A stretch of 64,000 nucleotides of DNA from Thalassobius sp. I31.1 (GTDB lineage: Bacteria; Pseudomonadota; Alphaproteobacteria; Rhodobacterales; Rhodobacteraceae), in assembly GCF_003031585.1 (NCBI RefSeq), contig NZ_PWAA01000061.1, forward strand, positions 151,041 through 215,040. Reading direction: 5' to 3'. Made by a program: the position numbers and the translations under genes. Under the pieces are notes generated by a model. That model worked only from the letters and a program-made list of their open reading frames with translations. It had not been told where the DNA came from and did no database searches. Below, piece after piece: positions 52,179-59,407 of the stretch (positions are counted from its first letter, which is position 1; each line of letters begins with the position of its first letter).

Positions 52179-52544
52179 ATGACTGCAGAGACATCTTCGC
52201 CGATGGAAGGCGCCCCGCTGATCAAACCCTCCTCCACCAACCACGAAATGTATGACACCGTGGTCGAGGCCTGCCGTTCCGTATTTGACCCGGAAATTCC
52301 GGTGAACATCTACGATCTTGGCCTGATCTATACGATTGAAATCAGTGACACCAATGAGGTCGCTGTTCTGATGTCCCTGACTGCTCCGGGTTGCCCTGTT
52401 GCCGGCGAAATGCCGGGTTGGGTTGCTGAGGCAATTGAACCGCTTCCGGGCATTCAGTCCGTCAGCGTTGAACTTGTCTGGGAGCCACCCTGGGGCATGG
52501 AGATGATGTCAGATGAGGCACGTCTCGAACTGGGCTTCATGTAA
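52179..52544 (+). CDS. sufT: Fe-S assembly protein SufT (DUF59/MIP18 family)
   Basis: 121 residues. VFDPEIPVNIYDLGLIYTIE, then LMSLTAPGCPVAGEMPGWV and VELVWEPPWGMEMMSDEA, are the DUF59 hallmarks, with the reactive Cys in APGCPVAG. The variant N terminus places it in the SufT group that matures Fe-S proteins. A GTG at 52176 directly precedes the chosen ATG. It starts 192 bases after tgt (divergent) and is followed 23 bases later by the sufA-like gene. Confidence 0.92.
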   Translation: MTAETSSPMEGAPLIKPSSTNHEMYDTVVEACRSVFDPEIPVNIYDLGLIYTIEISDTNEVAVLMSLTAPGCPVAGEMPGWVAEAIEPLPGIQSVSVELVWEPPWGMEMMSDEARLELGFM

Positions 52545-52567
52545 GCCCTGACAAAAGGAAACGCACG

Positions 52568-52951
52568 ATGTTTGGTATTCCGGGAAAACAGGCGGTCACC
52601 ATGACCCCCGCCGCTGTGAAACAGATCACAAAGCTCATGGTTGCCAAAGGCCATGCGGGCCTGCGCATTGGCGTGCGCAAAGGTGGCTGTGCCGGTATGG
52701 AATACACGATGGATTACGTCGATGCCGCCGACACCCATGATGAAGTCGTCGAACAAGATGGTGCCCGTGTGATGATTGCGCCCATGGCGCAGATGTTCTT
52801 GATTGGCACAGAGGTTGATTATGAAGTTGGGCTGCTGGAAAGCGGGTTTAAGTTCAACAACCCCAATGTGTCAGACGCCTGCGGATGTGGGGAAAGTATC
52901 CGCTTTGAAGGTATGGATGGTCCGGCGGGCGATTTAAAACTGCCACAGTAA
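52568..52951 (+). CDS. A-type Fe-S carrier (SufA/IscA/HesB family)
   Basis: 127 residues. MTPAAVKQITKLMVAKGHAG and LRIGVRKGGCAGMEYTMDYV (first cluster Cys), then NPNVSDACGCGESIRFEG (C-x-C pair) are diagnostic. It carries Fe-S clusters to target enzymes. The N- and C-termini are slightly extended. It forms a two-gene unit with sufT, separated by 23 bases, and ends at a clear terminator. Called A-type carrier rather than sufA proper because the main suf cluster is not in view. Confidence 0.93.
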   Translation: MFGIPGKQAVTMTPAAVKQITKLMVAKGHAGLRIGVRKGGCAGMEYTMDYVDAADTHDEVVEQDGARVMIAPMAQMFLIGTEVDYEVGLLESGFKFNNPNVSDACGCGESIRFEGMDGPAGDLKLPQ

Positions 52952-52978
52952 GCCCCACCAGAACGCACGTCCCAAACG

Positions 52979-53008
52979 AACCCGCCCCAGTGGCGGGTTT
53001 TCTTTTGC
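52979..53008 (+). terminator. Rho-independent terminator of sufT operon
   Basis: AACCCGCC pairs with GGCGGGTT around CCAGT, followed by TTCTTTT. It lies about 28 bases after the A-type carrier stop. Confidence 0.9.
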
Positions 53009-53049
53009 TCGCGCTTTTAACAACCTCTGAATCCCCCGTTCCCCGCGTA

Positions 53050-53139
53050 TGCATAAGATGTGCATAGGAAGTGCATGGATTGTGCATGCAATATTCCGAC
53101 GTTTTGGCTTGTTTCAACTGCTCACAGACTGGTGTGCAT
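53050..53139 (+). promoter_or_regulatory. Array of 11-bp-spaced TGCAT boxes, copy 1
   Basis: TGCAT occurs at 53050, 53061, 53072 and 53083, exactly 11 bases apart (three of the four read GTGCAT), and again at 53135, 52 bases further. The array lies 190-230 bases upstream of the small secreted-protein gene. The same array, with the same spacings, precedes its duplicate at 63305-63394. Direct half-sites at one per helical turn are the binding architecture of OmpR/PhoB-type response regulators; the actual regulator is unknown. Confidence 0.65.
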
Positions 53140-53276
53140 GTGTGAACATATAAAACGCAATCCTCACGGTTCTGTGTCTTGAAGGTGATCTGAAGCACCC
53201 CCAAATCAATCACATCGGAAGCAACAAGACTTCCACCGAAATGAAACAACACCCAGACCCTTGAAAGGTTAACGCT

Positions 53277-53588
53277 ATGAAAACTGTAATCGCATCCATC
53301 CTCGCCCTGACTGTTGCTGCTCCTGCTTTTGCGGGCGCCAAAGATGTTGAGGCACATTTCGCACAGGACAACACCGGTATTGAAAGCGTTGTTGTTGAAC
53401 GCTCAAGCCCGGTCACCGCAGAAGCCGTTGAAATCTTTGCGTATCTGGCGCTTGAAGCTGGCACAGGCATCGAAACACAAGCCAACCCATCCGTCGGTGC
53501 AACCCTGTCCTCTAAGGGCGGCGTGAACCCGGTAGCCGCCGCATGGTTCGCAGGCCAGCTGGCATCTGAGAATGCATCTGACCGGTAA
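53277..53588 (+). CDS. Small secreted protein, duplicated (copy 1)
   Basis: 103 residues. Signal peptide KTVIASILALTVAAPAFAGA, then a mature region of about 80 residues: DVEAHFAQDNTGIESVVVER, PVTAEAVEIFAYLALEAGTG, and an Ala-rich end. No Cys. Not recognised. The ATG follows GAAAGGTT. It is almost identical to the protein at 63520-63831 (single difference Asn99 to Asp), with shared 5' leader. It has its own terminator. The leader of about 240 bases before the start is well conserved between copies, suggesting regulation at the DNA or RNA level. Periplasmic or secreted. Confidence 0.88.
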   Translation: MKTVIASILALTVAAPAFAGAKDVEAHFAQDNTGIESVVVERSSPVTAEAVEIFAYLALEAGTGIETQANPSVGATLSSKGGVNPVAAAWFAGQLASENASDR

Positions 53589-53619
53589 GGTCAAAAGTTA
53601 ATATCCACGACGAAACGAA

Positions 53620-53649
53620 AAGGTCCGGGGGAAACTTCGGGCCTTTTTT
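53620..53649 (+). terminator. Terminator after small secreted-protein gene 1
   Basis: AAGGTCCG pairs with CGGGCCTT (one T-G pair) around a 10-base loop, followed by TTTTTT. It lies about 30 bases after the stop. Confidence 0.88.
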
Positions 53650-53742
53650 CATTCAGAACCCCCACTTCTGCCTGCAAATCCCTTGACGCCCCGCCATCCG
53701 CCTGCGAATTCTTGCAAAAGAAATCAAGAAGGACGACAGGCA

Positions 53743-54492
53743 ATGCGCAGAAAGCTCGCAGCAGGCAACTGGAAAATGAACGGCACTTCCGCCGCTTTGA
53801 CCGAGGCTGAAAATCTCGCAAAATCATATACTTCCCCAGATATCGACCTGTTGATCTGCCCTCCGGCCACCCTGCTGTCCCGCCTTTCTGATGCGCTTTC
53901 CGACAGCCCGATCGCAACCGGCGGCCAGGACTGCCACGCCGCCACATCCGGCGCGCACACCGGTGATGTTTCCGCAGAGATGCTGAAGGATTCCGGTGCG
54001 ACCTATGTGATCCTGGGTCATTCAGAACGCCGTGATACCTATGACGAAGAAAGCGAAGATGTCCGCGCAAAGGCCCGTACTGCAATGGAAAACGGGCTGA
54101 CAGCTGTTGTTTGCCTTGGGGAAAGCCTGGCGCAGCGCGAAGCCAATAACACGCTGGATATCATCGGTGGCCAGCTGGCCGGTTCCGTTCCGGATGGCGC
54201 AACGGGTGAAACCCTGGTGATCGCTTATGAACCCGTCTGGGCCATCGGCACGGGCCTTGTGCCAACCCTGGAACAAATCGCCGAAGTCCATGGTTTCATT
54301 CGCGAAAGACTGATCCGACGCTTTGGCGAGGAAACCGGCAACGCGATCCGCATTCTTTACGGCGGCTCTGTCAAAGCTTCCAACGCCACAGAAATCTTCT
54401 CGGTCGCAGATGTGGACGGCGCACTTGTTGGCGGGGCCTCCTTGAAAGCCTCTGATTTCTCAGGCATTATCGACGCGCTTGAAAAAGCCTGA
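53743..54492 (+). CDS. tpiA: Triosephosphate isomerase
   Basis: 249 residues. It interconverts dihydroxyacetone phosphate and glyceraldehyde 3-phosphate. AAGNWKMNG holds the catalytic Lys, YVILGHSERRDTYDEESEDV the catalytic His, and LVIAYEPVWAIGTG the catalytic Glu; ILYGGSVKASNA is the phosphate loop. The ATG at 53743 (MRRKLAAGNWK) follows AAGGACGACAGGC; the open frame upstream is not used. The next gene starts 2 bases after its stop, so the two are probably co-transcribed. Confidence 0.98.
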   Translation: MRRKLAAGNWKMNGTSAALTEAENLAKSYTSPDIDLLICPPATLLSRLSDALSDSPIATGGQDCHAATSGAHTGDVSAEMLKDSGATYVILGHSERRDTYDEESEDVRAKARTAMENGLTAVVCLGESLAQREANNTLDIIGGQLAGSVPDGATGETLVIAYEPVWAIGTGLVPTLEQIAEVHGFIRERLIRRFGEETGNAIRILYGGSVKASNATEIFSVADVDGALVGGASLKASDFSGIIDALEKA

Positions 54493-54494
54493 CC

Positions 54495-54902
54495 ATGAAC
54501 AGCACCTCCGGGGAAACTCTGATGGCGGCACTGCGCCTGTGGCAGGCCCGCGTTGACGCGGAACTGATCACGCAGGGGTATCCGTTCATGGCCGGTGCCC
54601 AGGGGCAGTTGCTCTATCTGATTGATCCTGGCGGCACCCCCGAAGCTGTTTTGGCACAGCGGGCGACACCAAAAGGCACGCCCCCTGGTGGCATCGAAAC
54701 CCTGATCCGTAGCGGCGCGCTGATCCGCGAACCTGATGAGGACGCCACCCTGCGCCTTTCAGATCTCGGCCAGCGCGGGCTGCGGGCCCATCGCGCTGCA
54801 AGCGAACTTGCGGATGATGAATTGCGTGAAAACCTGCCCGAAGGCCACGCCCGGACCTATTTCGATCTGATCGGCCTGCTGCAGGATTCTCCGAAAAACT
54901 GA
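54495..54902 (+). CDS. Small protein, possibly winged-helix (MarR-like)
   Basis: 135 residues, starting 2 bases after tpiA. The middle (AVLAQRATPKGTPPGGIETL, then IRSGALIREPDEDATLRLSD) reads like a winged helix: a helix, a turn, a second helix ending in a beta-hairpin wing and LRLSDLGQRGLRA, as in MarR proteins. The last helix (RTYFDLIGLLQDS) would be the dimer part. It is shorter than a typical MarR protein and the match is by pattern only. It could regulate tpiA or the P450 downstream. Moderate confidence. Confidence 0.65.
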   Translation: MNSTSGETLMAALRLWQARVDAELITQGYPFMAGAQGQLLYLIDPGGTPEAVLAQRATPKGTPPGGIETLIRSGALIREPDEDATLRLSDLGQRGLRAHRAASELADDELRENLPEGHARTYFDLIGLLQDSPKN

Positions 54903-54971
54903 TACCGCAAACATCCCCTCTTGCATCCCGGCGCAAAAGCGAAAATATTCGCGACTTCACAGGAGCCAGAG

Positions 54972-56153
54972 ATGCAGAAATTCACCCAGTCCCCCACCGA
55001 TCCGGAATTCGTTCAGAACCCCTATCCGTTTTATGAACGCCTGCGGGCTGCCAGGGATTTTGCCTTCTGGGATGATTACAATCTGACCTGCGCAACCTCA
55101 CATCAGGCTGTCTCTGCCCTGCTGCGCGATCGTCGTTTTGGCCGCGAAGTGCCCGCAGACAAACGCAAACCGATCCCGGATCACCTTACGCCATTCTATG
55201 ATGTCGAAGCCCATTCCATGTTAGAACTGGAACGCCCCCGGCATCCCCGCCTGCGCGGCCTTGTGATGCGGGCGTTCACCTCGCGCCGGATCAAGGGGCT
55301 TGCGCCCGAAATCGAAGCTATCACCCATGATCTGATCGACAACTTCCCGACCGGCGAATTTGATCTGCTCACGGCTTTCGCCCAGAAAATTCCCGTCATC
55401 ATCATCTGCCGCCTGCTCGGCGTGCCGGAAACCATGTGGCGTGAGCTGCTGGAATGGTCCAATTCCATGGTCATGATGTATCAGGCCGGTCGCACGCGGG
55501 ACATGGAAGACAAAGCCGTGCGCGCCACCGAAGAATTCGTCGCCTTCATGCGCGAATATGTGGAAAAGCGCCGTGCCACGCCCGCCGATGATCTGATCTC
55601 TGCCCTGATTTCTGCGGAAGAAGAAGGCACAAAACTATCCACGGATGAGCTGATCACAACCTGCATTCTGCTGCTGAACGCCGGCCACGAAGCCACGGTG
55701 CATTCCATCGGTAATGCTGTGAAAACCATCCTTGAACACGGCGCGCAGGCCCATTGCAAAATGGACGGCATTGAAAAACTGTCCGAAGAAACCCTGCGGT
55801 TCGATCCGCCCCTGCATATGTTCACCCGCTGGTGCTATGAAGAGGCCGAGATCTGCGGTCACACCTTCCAGCCAGGCGATGAAGTCGCCCTGCTGCTGGG
55901 CTCTGCCAACCGGGATGCTGCGACATGGAAAAATGGCGAAAGCTTCCAGCCTATGCGTGACATTCAGACCAACACCAGTTTCGGCGCAGGCGCACATTTT
56001 TGCATCGGCGCGCCGCTTGCTCGGATGGAATTGCAAATCGCCTTGCCAATCCTCTTTAACCGCTGCCCAAATATCACCCTCGCGGGCACGCCTGAATACG
56101 CCGATATATACCACTTCCACGGCTTGAAAGCCCTGCAGGTCACTGCTACATAG
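54972..56153 (+). CDS. Cytochrome P450 (soluble bacterial type)
   Basis: 393 residues. I-helix LLNAGHEATVHSIGNAV (AG-x-x-T). K-helix SEETLRFDPPLHMFTRWCYE (E-x-x-R). Haem loop NTSFGAGAHFCIGAPLARME, a perfect F-x-x-G-x-H-x-C-x-G with the axial Cys. No membrane anchor, so it is a class I soluble P450 needing ferredoxin and reductase partners, which are not next to it. The start at 54972 follows AGGAGCCAGAG. Common in roseobacter core genomes next to tpiA, substrate unknown. Confidence 0.96.
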   Translation: MQKFTQSPTDPEFVQNPYPFYERLRAARDFAFWDDYNLTCATSHQAVSALLRDRRFGREVPADKRKPIPDHLTPFYDVEAHSMLELERPRHPRLRGLVMRAFTSRRIKGLAPEIEAITHDLIDNFPTGEFDLLTAFAQKIPVIIICRLLGVPETMWRELLEWSNSMVMMYQAGRTRDMEDKAVRATEEFVAFMREYVEKRRATPADDLISALISAEEEGTKLSTDELITTCILLLNAGHEATVHSIGNAVKTILEHGAQAHCKMDGIEKLSEETLRFDPPLHMFTRWCYEEAEICGHTFQPGDEVALLLGSANRDAATWKNGESFQPMRDIQTNTSFGAGAHFCIGAPLARMELQIALPILFNRCPNITLAGTPEYADIYHFHGLKALQVTAT

Positions 56154-56186
56154 GTCGACCCCGCACTCAAAAAAGGGCCGCCGGCC

Positions 56187-57422
56187 ATGACACAGACGCT
56201 TGGAATTGACTTCGGAACCTCAAATTCCGCCGCCGGGATTTCTGTGAATGGCCGTCCCTTTCTGATCGATGTGGAAGCGGGCGAAAACACCCTGCCTACG
56301 GCTGTGTTTTTCGACTTCGACAGCGGCAAAACCCTGTTTGGCCGTCAGGCAGAACGCGCCCTGATCAATGGCGATGACGGGCGGTATATGCGCGCATTGA
56401 AAAGCATTCTGGGCACGCCCCTGATGCATGAAAGCCGGATGATGATGGGCGAACGCATCACATTCGTTGATATCATCGCGCGCTTTCTGAAACGTCTGAA
56501 AAAACGCGCCGAAGATCTGTGTTATCAGGATTTTGACCACGCCTTATCCGGTCGGCCCGTGTTGTTTCACTCGTCTGATCCGGAAAAAAACGCACAGGCC
56601 CTGAAAGACCTGACCCAATGCTATCTGGTCGCCGGGTTTAAGTCGGTCGACTTCATGGCTGAGCCCGAAGCCGCCGCGCTGGCTGCCGGTCAAAAAGGTG
56701 ATGGGCTGAAACTGATCGTCGATATCGGCGGCGGTACGTCAGACTTCACCGTCTTCCAGAATACACCGCAAGGCATAGATATTCTCGCCAGCCACGGCCT
56801 GCGTCTGGGCGGTACCAATTTTGACCGCAGTATAAGCTTTGATCACGTCATGCATCTCTTTGGCAAAGACAGCGAGATCCGCAAAGATTTCGGCGCAGGC
56901 ACCCATGCCGCCCCCCGCGCGATATTTCATGACCTCGCCACCTGGCAGATGATCCCCTTCCTCTACGCCCCTGAAGTCAAACGCAAAGTCGCCGACCTGC
57001 AACGCAACGCCGTTGATCGCCCCGCCTATGATCGCCTGATGAATGTGCTGGATGATCACCTGGGCCATGACATCGCATTCGCGGTGGAACGCGGTAAAAT
57101 TCAGGCCAATATGGACGGTCAGGGCATGATCAATCTGGCCACTGTTGAACGCGACTTAAACCAGCCGCTCAGCGCAGAAATGTTAACCACATCCCTGACC
57201 CCGCATATGGGCAGCCTGACCTCTGCCGTGCAGGAAACCCTGGCGCTGGCCGGTTGCACCCCGGATCAGATCGACAGCGTAATTTTTGTCGGCGGCTCCA
57301 GCCTGATCAAAGACATCAGCAGCACGGTGAAAACCACCCTGCCCCAGGCCACGCTTCACTATAATGACGCCTTCACCGCCATCATCGATGGCCTGGCGCT
57401 TGCCACTGCAAATCCCCGATAA
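56187..57422 (+). CDS. Hsp70-family protein (YegD-like)
   Basis: 411 residues. It has only the nucleotide-binding domain of Hsp70: LGIDFGTSNSAAGISVNGRP (phosphate 1), LIVDIGGGTSDFTVFQ (phosphate 2) and VIFVGGSSLIKDISSTVK (adenosine). FMAEPEAAALAAGQKGDG is the conserved connect segment. There is no peptide-binding domain, as in E. coli YegD. Its start is 34 bases after the P450. ATPase-fold certain; chaperone role not established. Confidence 0.93.
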   Translation: MTQTLGIDFGTSNSAAGISVNGRPFLIDVEAGENTLPTAVFFDFDSGKTLFGRQAERALINGDDGRYMRALKSILGTPLMHESRMMMGERITFVDIIARFLKRLKKRAEDLCYQDFDHALSGRPVLFHSSDPEKNAQALKDLTQCYLVAGFKSVDFMAEPEAAALAAGQKGDGLKLIVDIGGGTSDFTVFQNTPQGIDILASHGLRLGGTNFDRSISFDHVMHLFGKDSEIRKDFGAGTHAAPRAIFHDLATWQMIPFLYAPEVKRKVADLQRNAVDRPAYDRLMNVLDDHLGHDIAFAVERGKIQANMDGQGMINLATVERDLNQPLSAEMLTTSLTPHMGSLTSAVQETLALAGCTPDQIDSVIFVGGSSLIKDISSTVKTTLPQATLHYNDAFTAIIDGLALATANPR

Positions 57423-57424
57423 GC

Positions 57425-57484
57425 TTCATCTTGCCATAAATACTCCGGGGGAGTCCGCCTGCGGACGGGGGCAGCGCCCCCTCA
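57425..57484. repeat. Dispersed palindromic element, intergenic copy
   Basis: CTTCATCTTGCC, then AAATACTCCGGGGG, then two palindromes (GTCCGCCTGCGGAC and GGGGGCAGCGCCCCC). It matches the copies at 2590 and 9538. Positioned between the YegD-like and Lrp stops (convergent genes), it may terminate both. Confidence 0.75.
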
Positions 57485-57952
57485 CCCTTCCCGCAAAGGC
57501 AATGGACGGTTGTTGATGATCTCTTCCATCGAAAGCAGCGCCGTCACATTATAAATGTCGACATCATCAATCAGCGCCTGATAGAATTTATCATAGGCCC
57601 GGGCATTGGTCACACGCACCTTCAGAATGTAATCAATATCCCCCGCCAGGCGATGCGCTTCCATCACTTCAGGCCGGGCATTCAGCGCCTTCATGAACTG
57701 TTCTTTCCAGCTGGCCGCATGTTGTGACGTGCGGATCAGAACAAAGAAACAGCTTTCAAAACCAAGCGCTTCCGCATCCAGAACAGCCGTCTGCCCCTGG
57801 ATCATGCCGCTTTTCTTCATCTTCTGAATACGATTCCACACAGGCGTCTTAGATGACCCCGCCTTACGCGCAATTTCATCCAGCGACTGGCCCGCGTCCT
57901 CTTGCAGGGCCATCAGGATTTTCCGGTCGATCTCATTAATACGGACTGACAT
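57482..57952 (-). CDS. Lrp/AsnC-family regulator of the sulfur operon
   Basis: 156 residues. N-terminal helix-turn-helix: INEIDRKILMALQEDAGQSL and DEIARKAGSSKTPVWNRIQK. The C-terminal RAM ligand domain includes HRLAGDIDYILKVRVTNARA and YNVTALLSMEEI. It is divergent from cysG, with a perfect palindrome in the shared gap, so control of cysG-cysI-cysH is likely. The ATG at 57952 has AAGGAGAAG upstream; a longer frame exists without support. The effector could be an amino acid such as cysteine or methionine (inference). Confidence 0.93.
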   Translation of the reverse strand: MSVRINEIDRKILMALQEDAGQSLDEIARKAGSSKTPVWNRIQKMKKSGMIQGQTAVLDAEALGFESCFFVLIRTSQHAASWKEQFMKALNARPEVMEAHRLAGDIDYILKVRVTNARAYDKFYQALIDDVDIYNVTALLSMEEIINNRPLPLREG

Positions 57953-58024
57953 TCCGCTTCTCCTTAAAAACCGGAAATATTCGCCTGCTGGGCGCAAAAG
58001 CCGGAATGATTATTCTTATCTACG

Positions 58025-58047
58025 CCCGATACTAGCGCAATATCGGG
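58025..58047. promoter_or_regulatory. Candidate operator in the Lrp-cysG gap
   Basis: CCCGATA and TATCGGG form a perfect 7-bp inverted repeat separated by 9 bases. It lies 46 bases before the cysG start and about 70 from the Lrp start, with TATATATTA between it and cysG as a possible -10 region. A likely site for the divergent regulator. Confidence 0.5.
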
Positions 58048-58092
58048 AAAATATCCTATATATTACCCAGTAACAAGCAGGATTGCGGAACA

Positions 58093-59091
58093 ATGGACCA
58101 TTTCCCGATTTACATGAAGACCGATGGCGCACGTATTGTGCTGTCCGGCGGCGGCGATGCGGCCATTGCGAAACTGCGTCTGCTTGTTAAAACACAGGCG
58201 CAACTGGATGTCTTCGCAACGGCCCCGTCTGTTGCAATCCGCGACCTTGCGCAAAGCGGAAAAATTTCCCTGCACACCCGCGATCTGCGTTTCACCGATA
58301 TTGCAGGCGCTTCCCTTGTGTACGCCGCCGATGAAAATGACGCCCGCGATCAGGACATCCGCGCCATGGCGCAGGCGCAAAGCGTGCCGGTCAATATCGT
58401 CGACAACCTGCAAGACAGCGATTTCATCACACCGGCGATTGTCGACCGTGATCCTGTGACCATCGCCATCGGGACTGAGGGCGCAGCCCCAGTTCTGGCG
58501 CGTGCGATCAAAGCCAGCCTTGAAGAAGATCTCTCGCCAGTTCTGGGCAAGCTGGCTGAAATCGGAAAATCCTTCCGCTCCCGCGCTTTTGCCCTGCCCG
58601 CTGGTCGCGACCGTCGTGATTTCTGGGCCGATTACTATAACCACGCAGGCCCACAGGCCTATGCAAACGGTGGCGACGCCGGCGTGCGTGACGCGCTTGA
58701 TACGCTCCTCATCCAGCACCTGAACGAAGAAGACGCGGCAGGCCGCATTGATCTGATCGGCACCGGCGCGGGCGAGGCAGACATGCTGTCGATCCGCGCA
58801 CGTCGCGCCATTGACCGCGCCGACATCGTGATCGCAGATGCAAATGTATCCCGCGAAATCCTGGAACTGGCCCGCCGCGAAGCAGAATTCCTACCCGCAA
58901 CAACCCCGACCGCTGACATTCTGAATGCCGTTCGCGAAGGTGCATCCATCGTGCGCCTGAAACCCGGCACCGGCACGCCAGACACCTTAATTTCCGAAGC
59001 CCTCGCAGCAGGCGTTGATTGCGCCATCCTGCCAGGCCTTCCTTTCACAAAACAACCGACACCCCAGCTACAGCAAGGACAACGCTCATGA
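58093..59091 (+). CDS. cysG: Sirohaem synthase CysG, methyltransferase half truncated
   Basis: 332 residues, against about 460 in E. coli CysG. Residues 1-about 215 are the complete precorrin-2 dehydrogenase/ferrochelatase part (MDHFPIYMKTDGARIVLSGG, VPVNIVDNLQDSDFITPAIV, EGAAPVLARAIKASLEEDL). The rest is only the first part of the uroporphyrinogen methyltransferase domain (RIDLIGTGAGEADMLSIRAR, RAIDRADIVIADANVS), and then it stops without the second SAM-binding region. The methyltransferase is therefore probably inactive and another gene must make precorrin-2. It makes sirohaem for CysI downstream. The end overlaps the next gene by 4 bases. Confidence 0.88.
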   Translation: MDHFPIYMKTDGARIVLSGGGDAAIAKLRLLVKTQAQLDVFATAPSVAIRDLAQSGKISLHTRDLRFTDIAGASLVYAADENDARDQDIRAMAQAQSVPVNIVDNLQDSDFITPAIVDRDPVTIAIGTEGAAPVLARAIKASLEEDLSPVLGKLAEIGKSFRSRAFALPAGRDRRDFWADYYNHAGPQAYANGGDAGVRDALDTLLIQHLNEEDAAGRIDLIGTGAGEADMLSIRARRAIDRADIVIADANVSREILELARREAEFLPATTPTADILNAVREGASIVRLKPGTGTPDTLISEALAAGVDCAILPGLPFTKQPTPQLQQGQRS

Positions 59092-59405
59092 GCCGTCGCC
59101 CCTTCACACCAAAAGTCATCACCGCAAATCACCTGATCTCAGGTGACGTGATCTACTGGTCTGCGGACAGCTGTTGGGTTTCTGCCCACGCGGACGCCGC
59201 GCTGTTCACCGAACAAGACGCAGCCGATGCAGAGTTCGCCATCGCCAACGCCCAGCAGAATATCGCTGTGGGTGTGATGCTGGCAGACGCAGTTATGGGC
59301 GACAACGGCCCGGAACCGGTGCATTTCCGCGAAGAATTTCGCGCCACCGGCCCATCCAACTATTTCCACGGCAAGCAAGCTGAAACCGCAAGCGCAGGAG
59401 CCTGA
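59088..59405 (+). CDS. DUF2849 protein of the cys operon
   Basis: 105 residues. KVITANHLISGDVIYWSAD and SAHADAALFTEQDAADAEFA, followed by VHFREEFRATGPSNYF, are the DUF2849 family. It is almost always found between cysG and cysI in alphaproteobacteria. The role is unknown, possibly linked to sulfite reductase assembly or electron supply. Its start overlaps the cysG stop (ATGA), and cysI begins 2 bases after its stop. Confidence 0.9.
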   Translation: MSRRPFTPKVITANHLISGDVIYWSADSCWVSAHADAALFTEQDAADAEFAIANAQQNIAVGVMLADAVMGDNGPEPVHFREEFRATGPSNYFHGKQAETASAGA

Positions 59406-59407
59406 AC

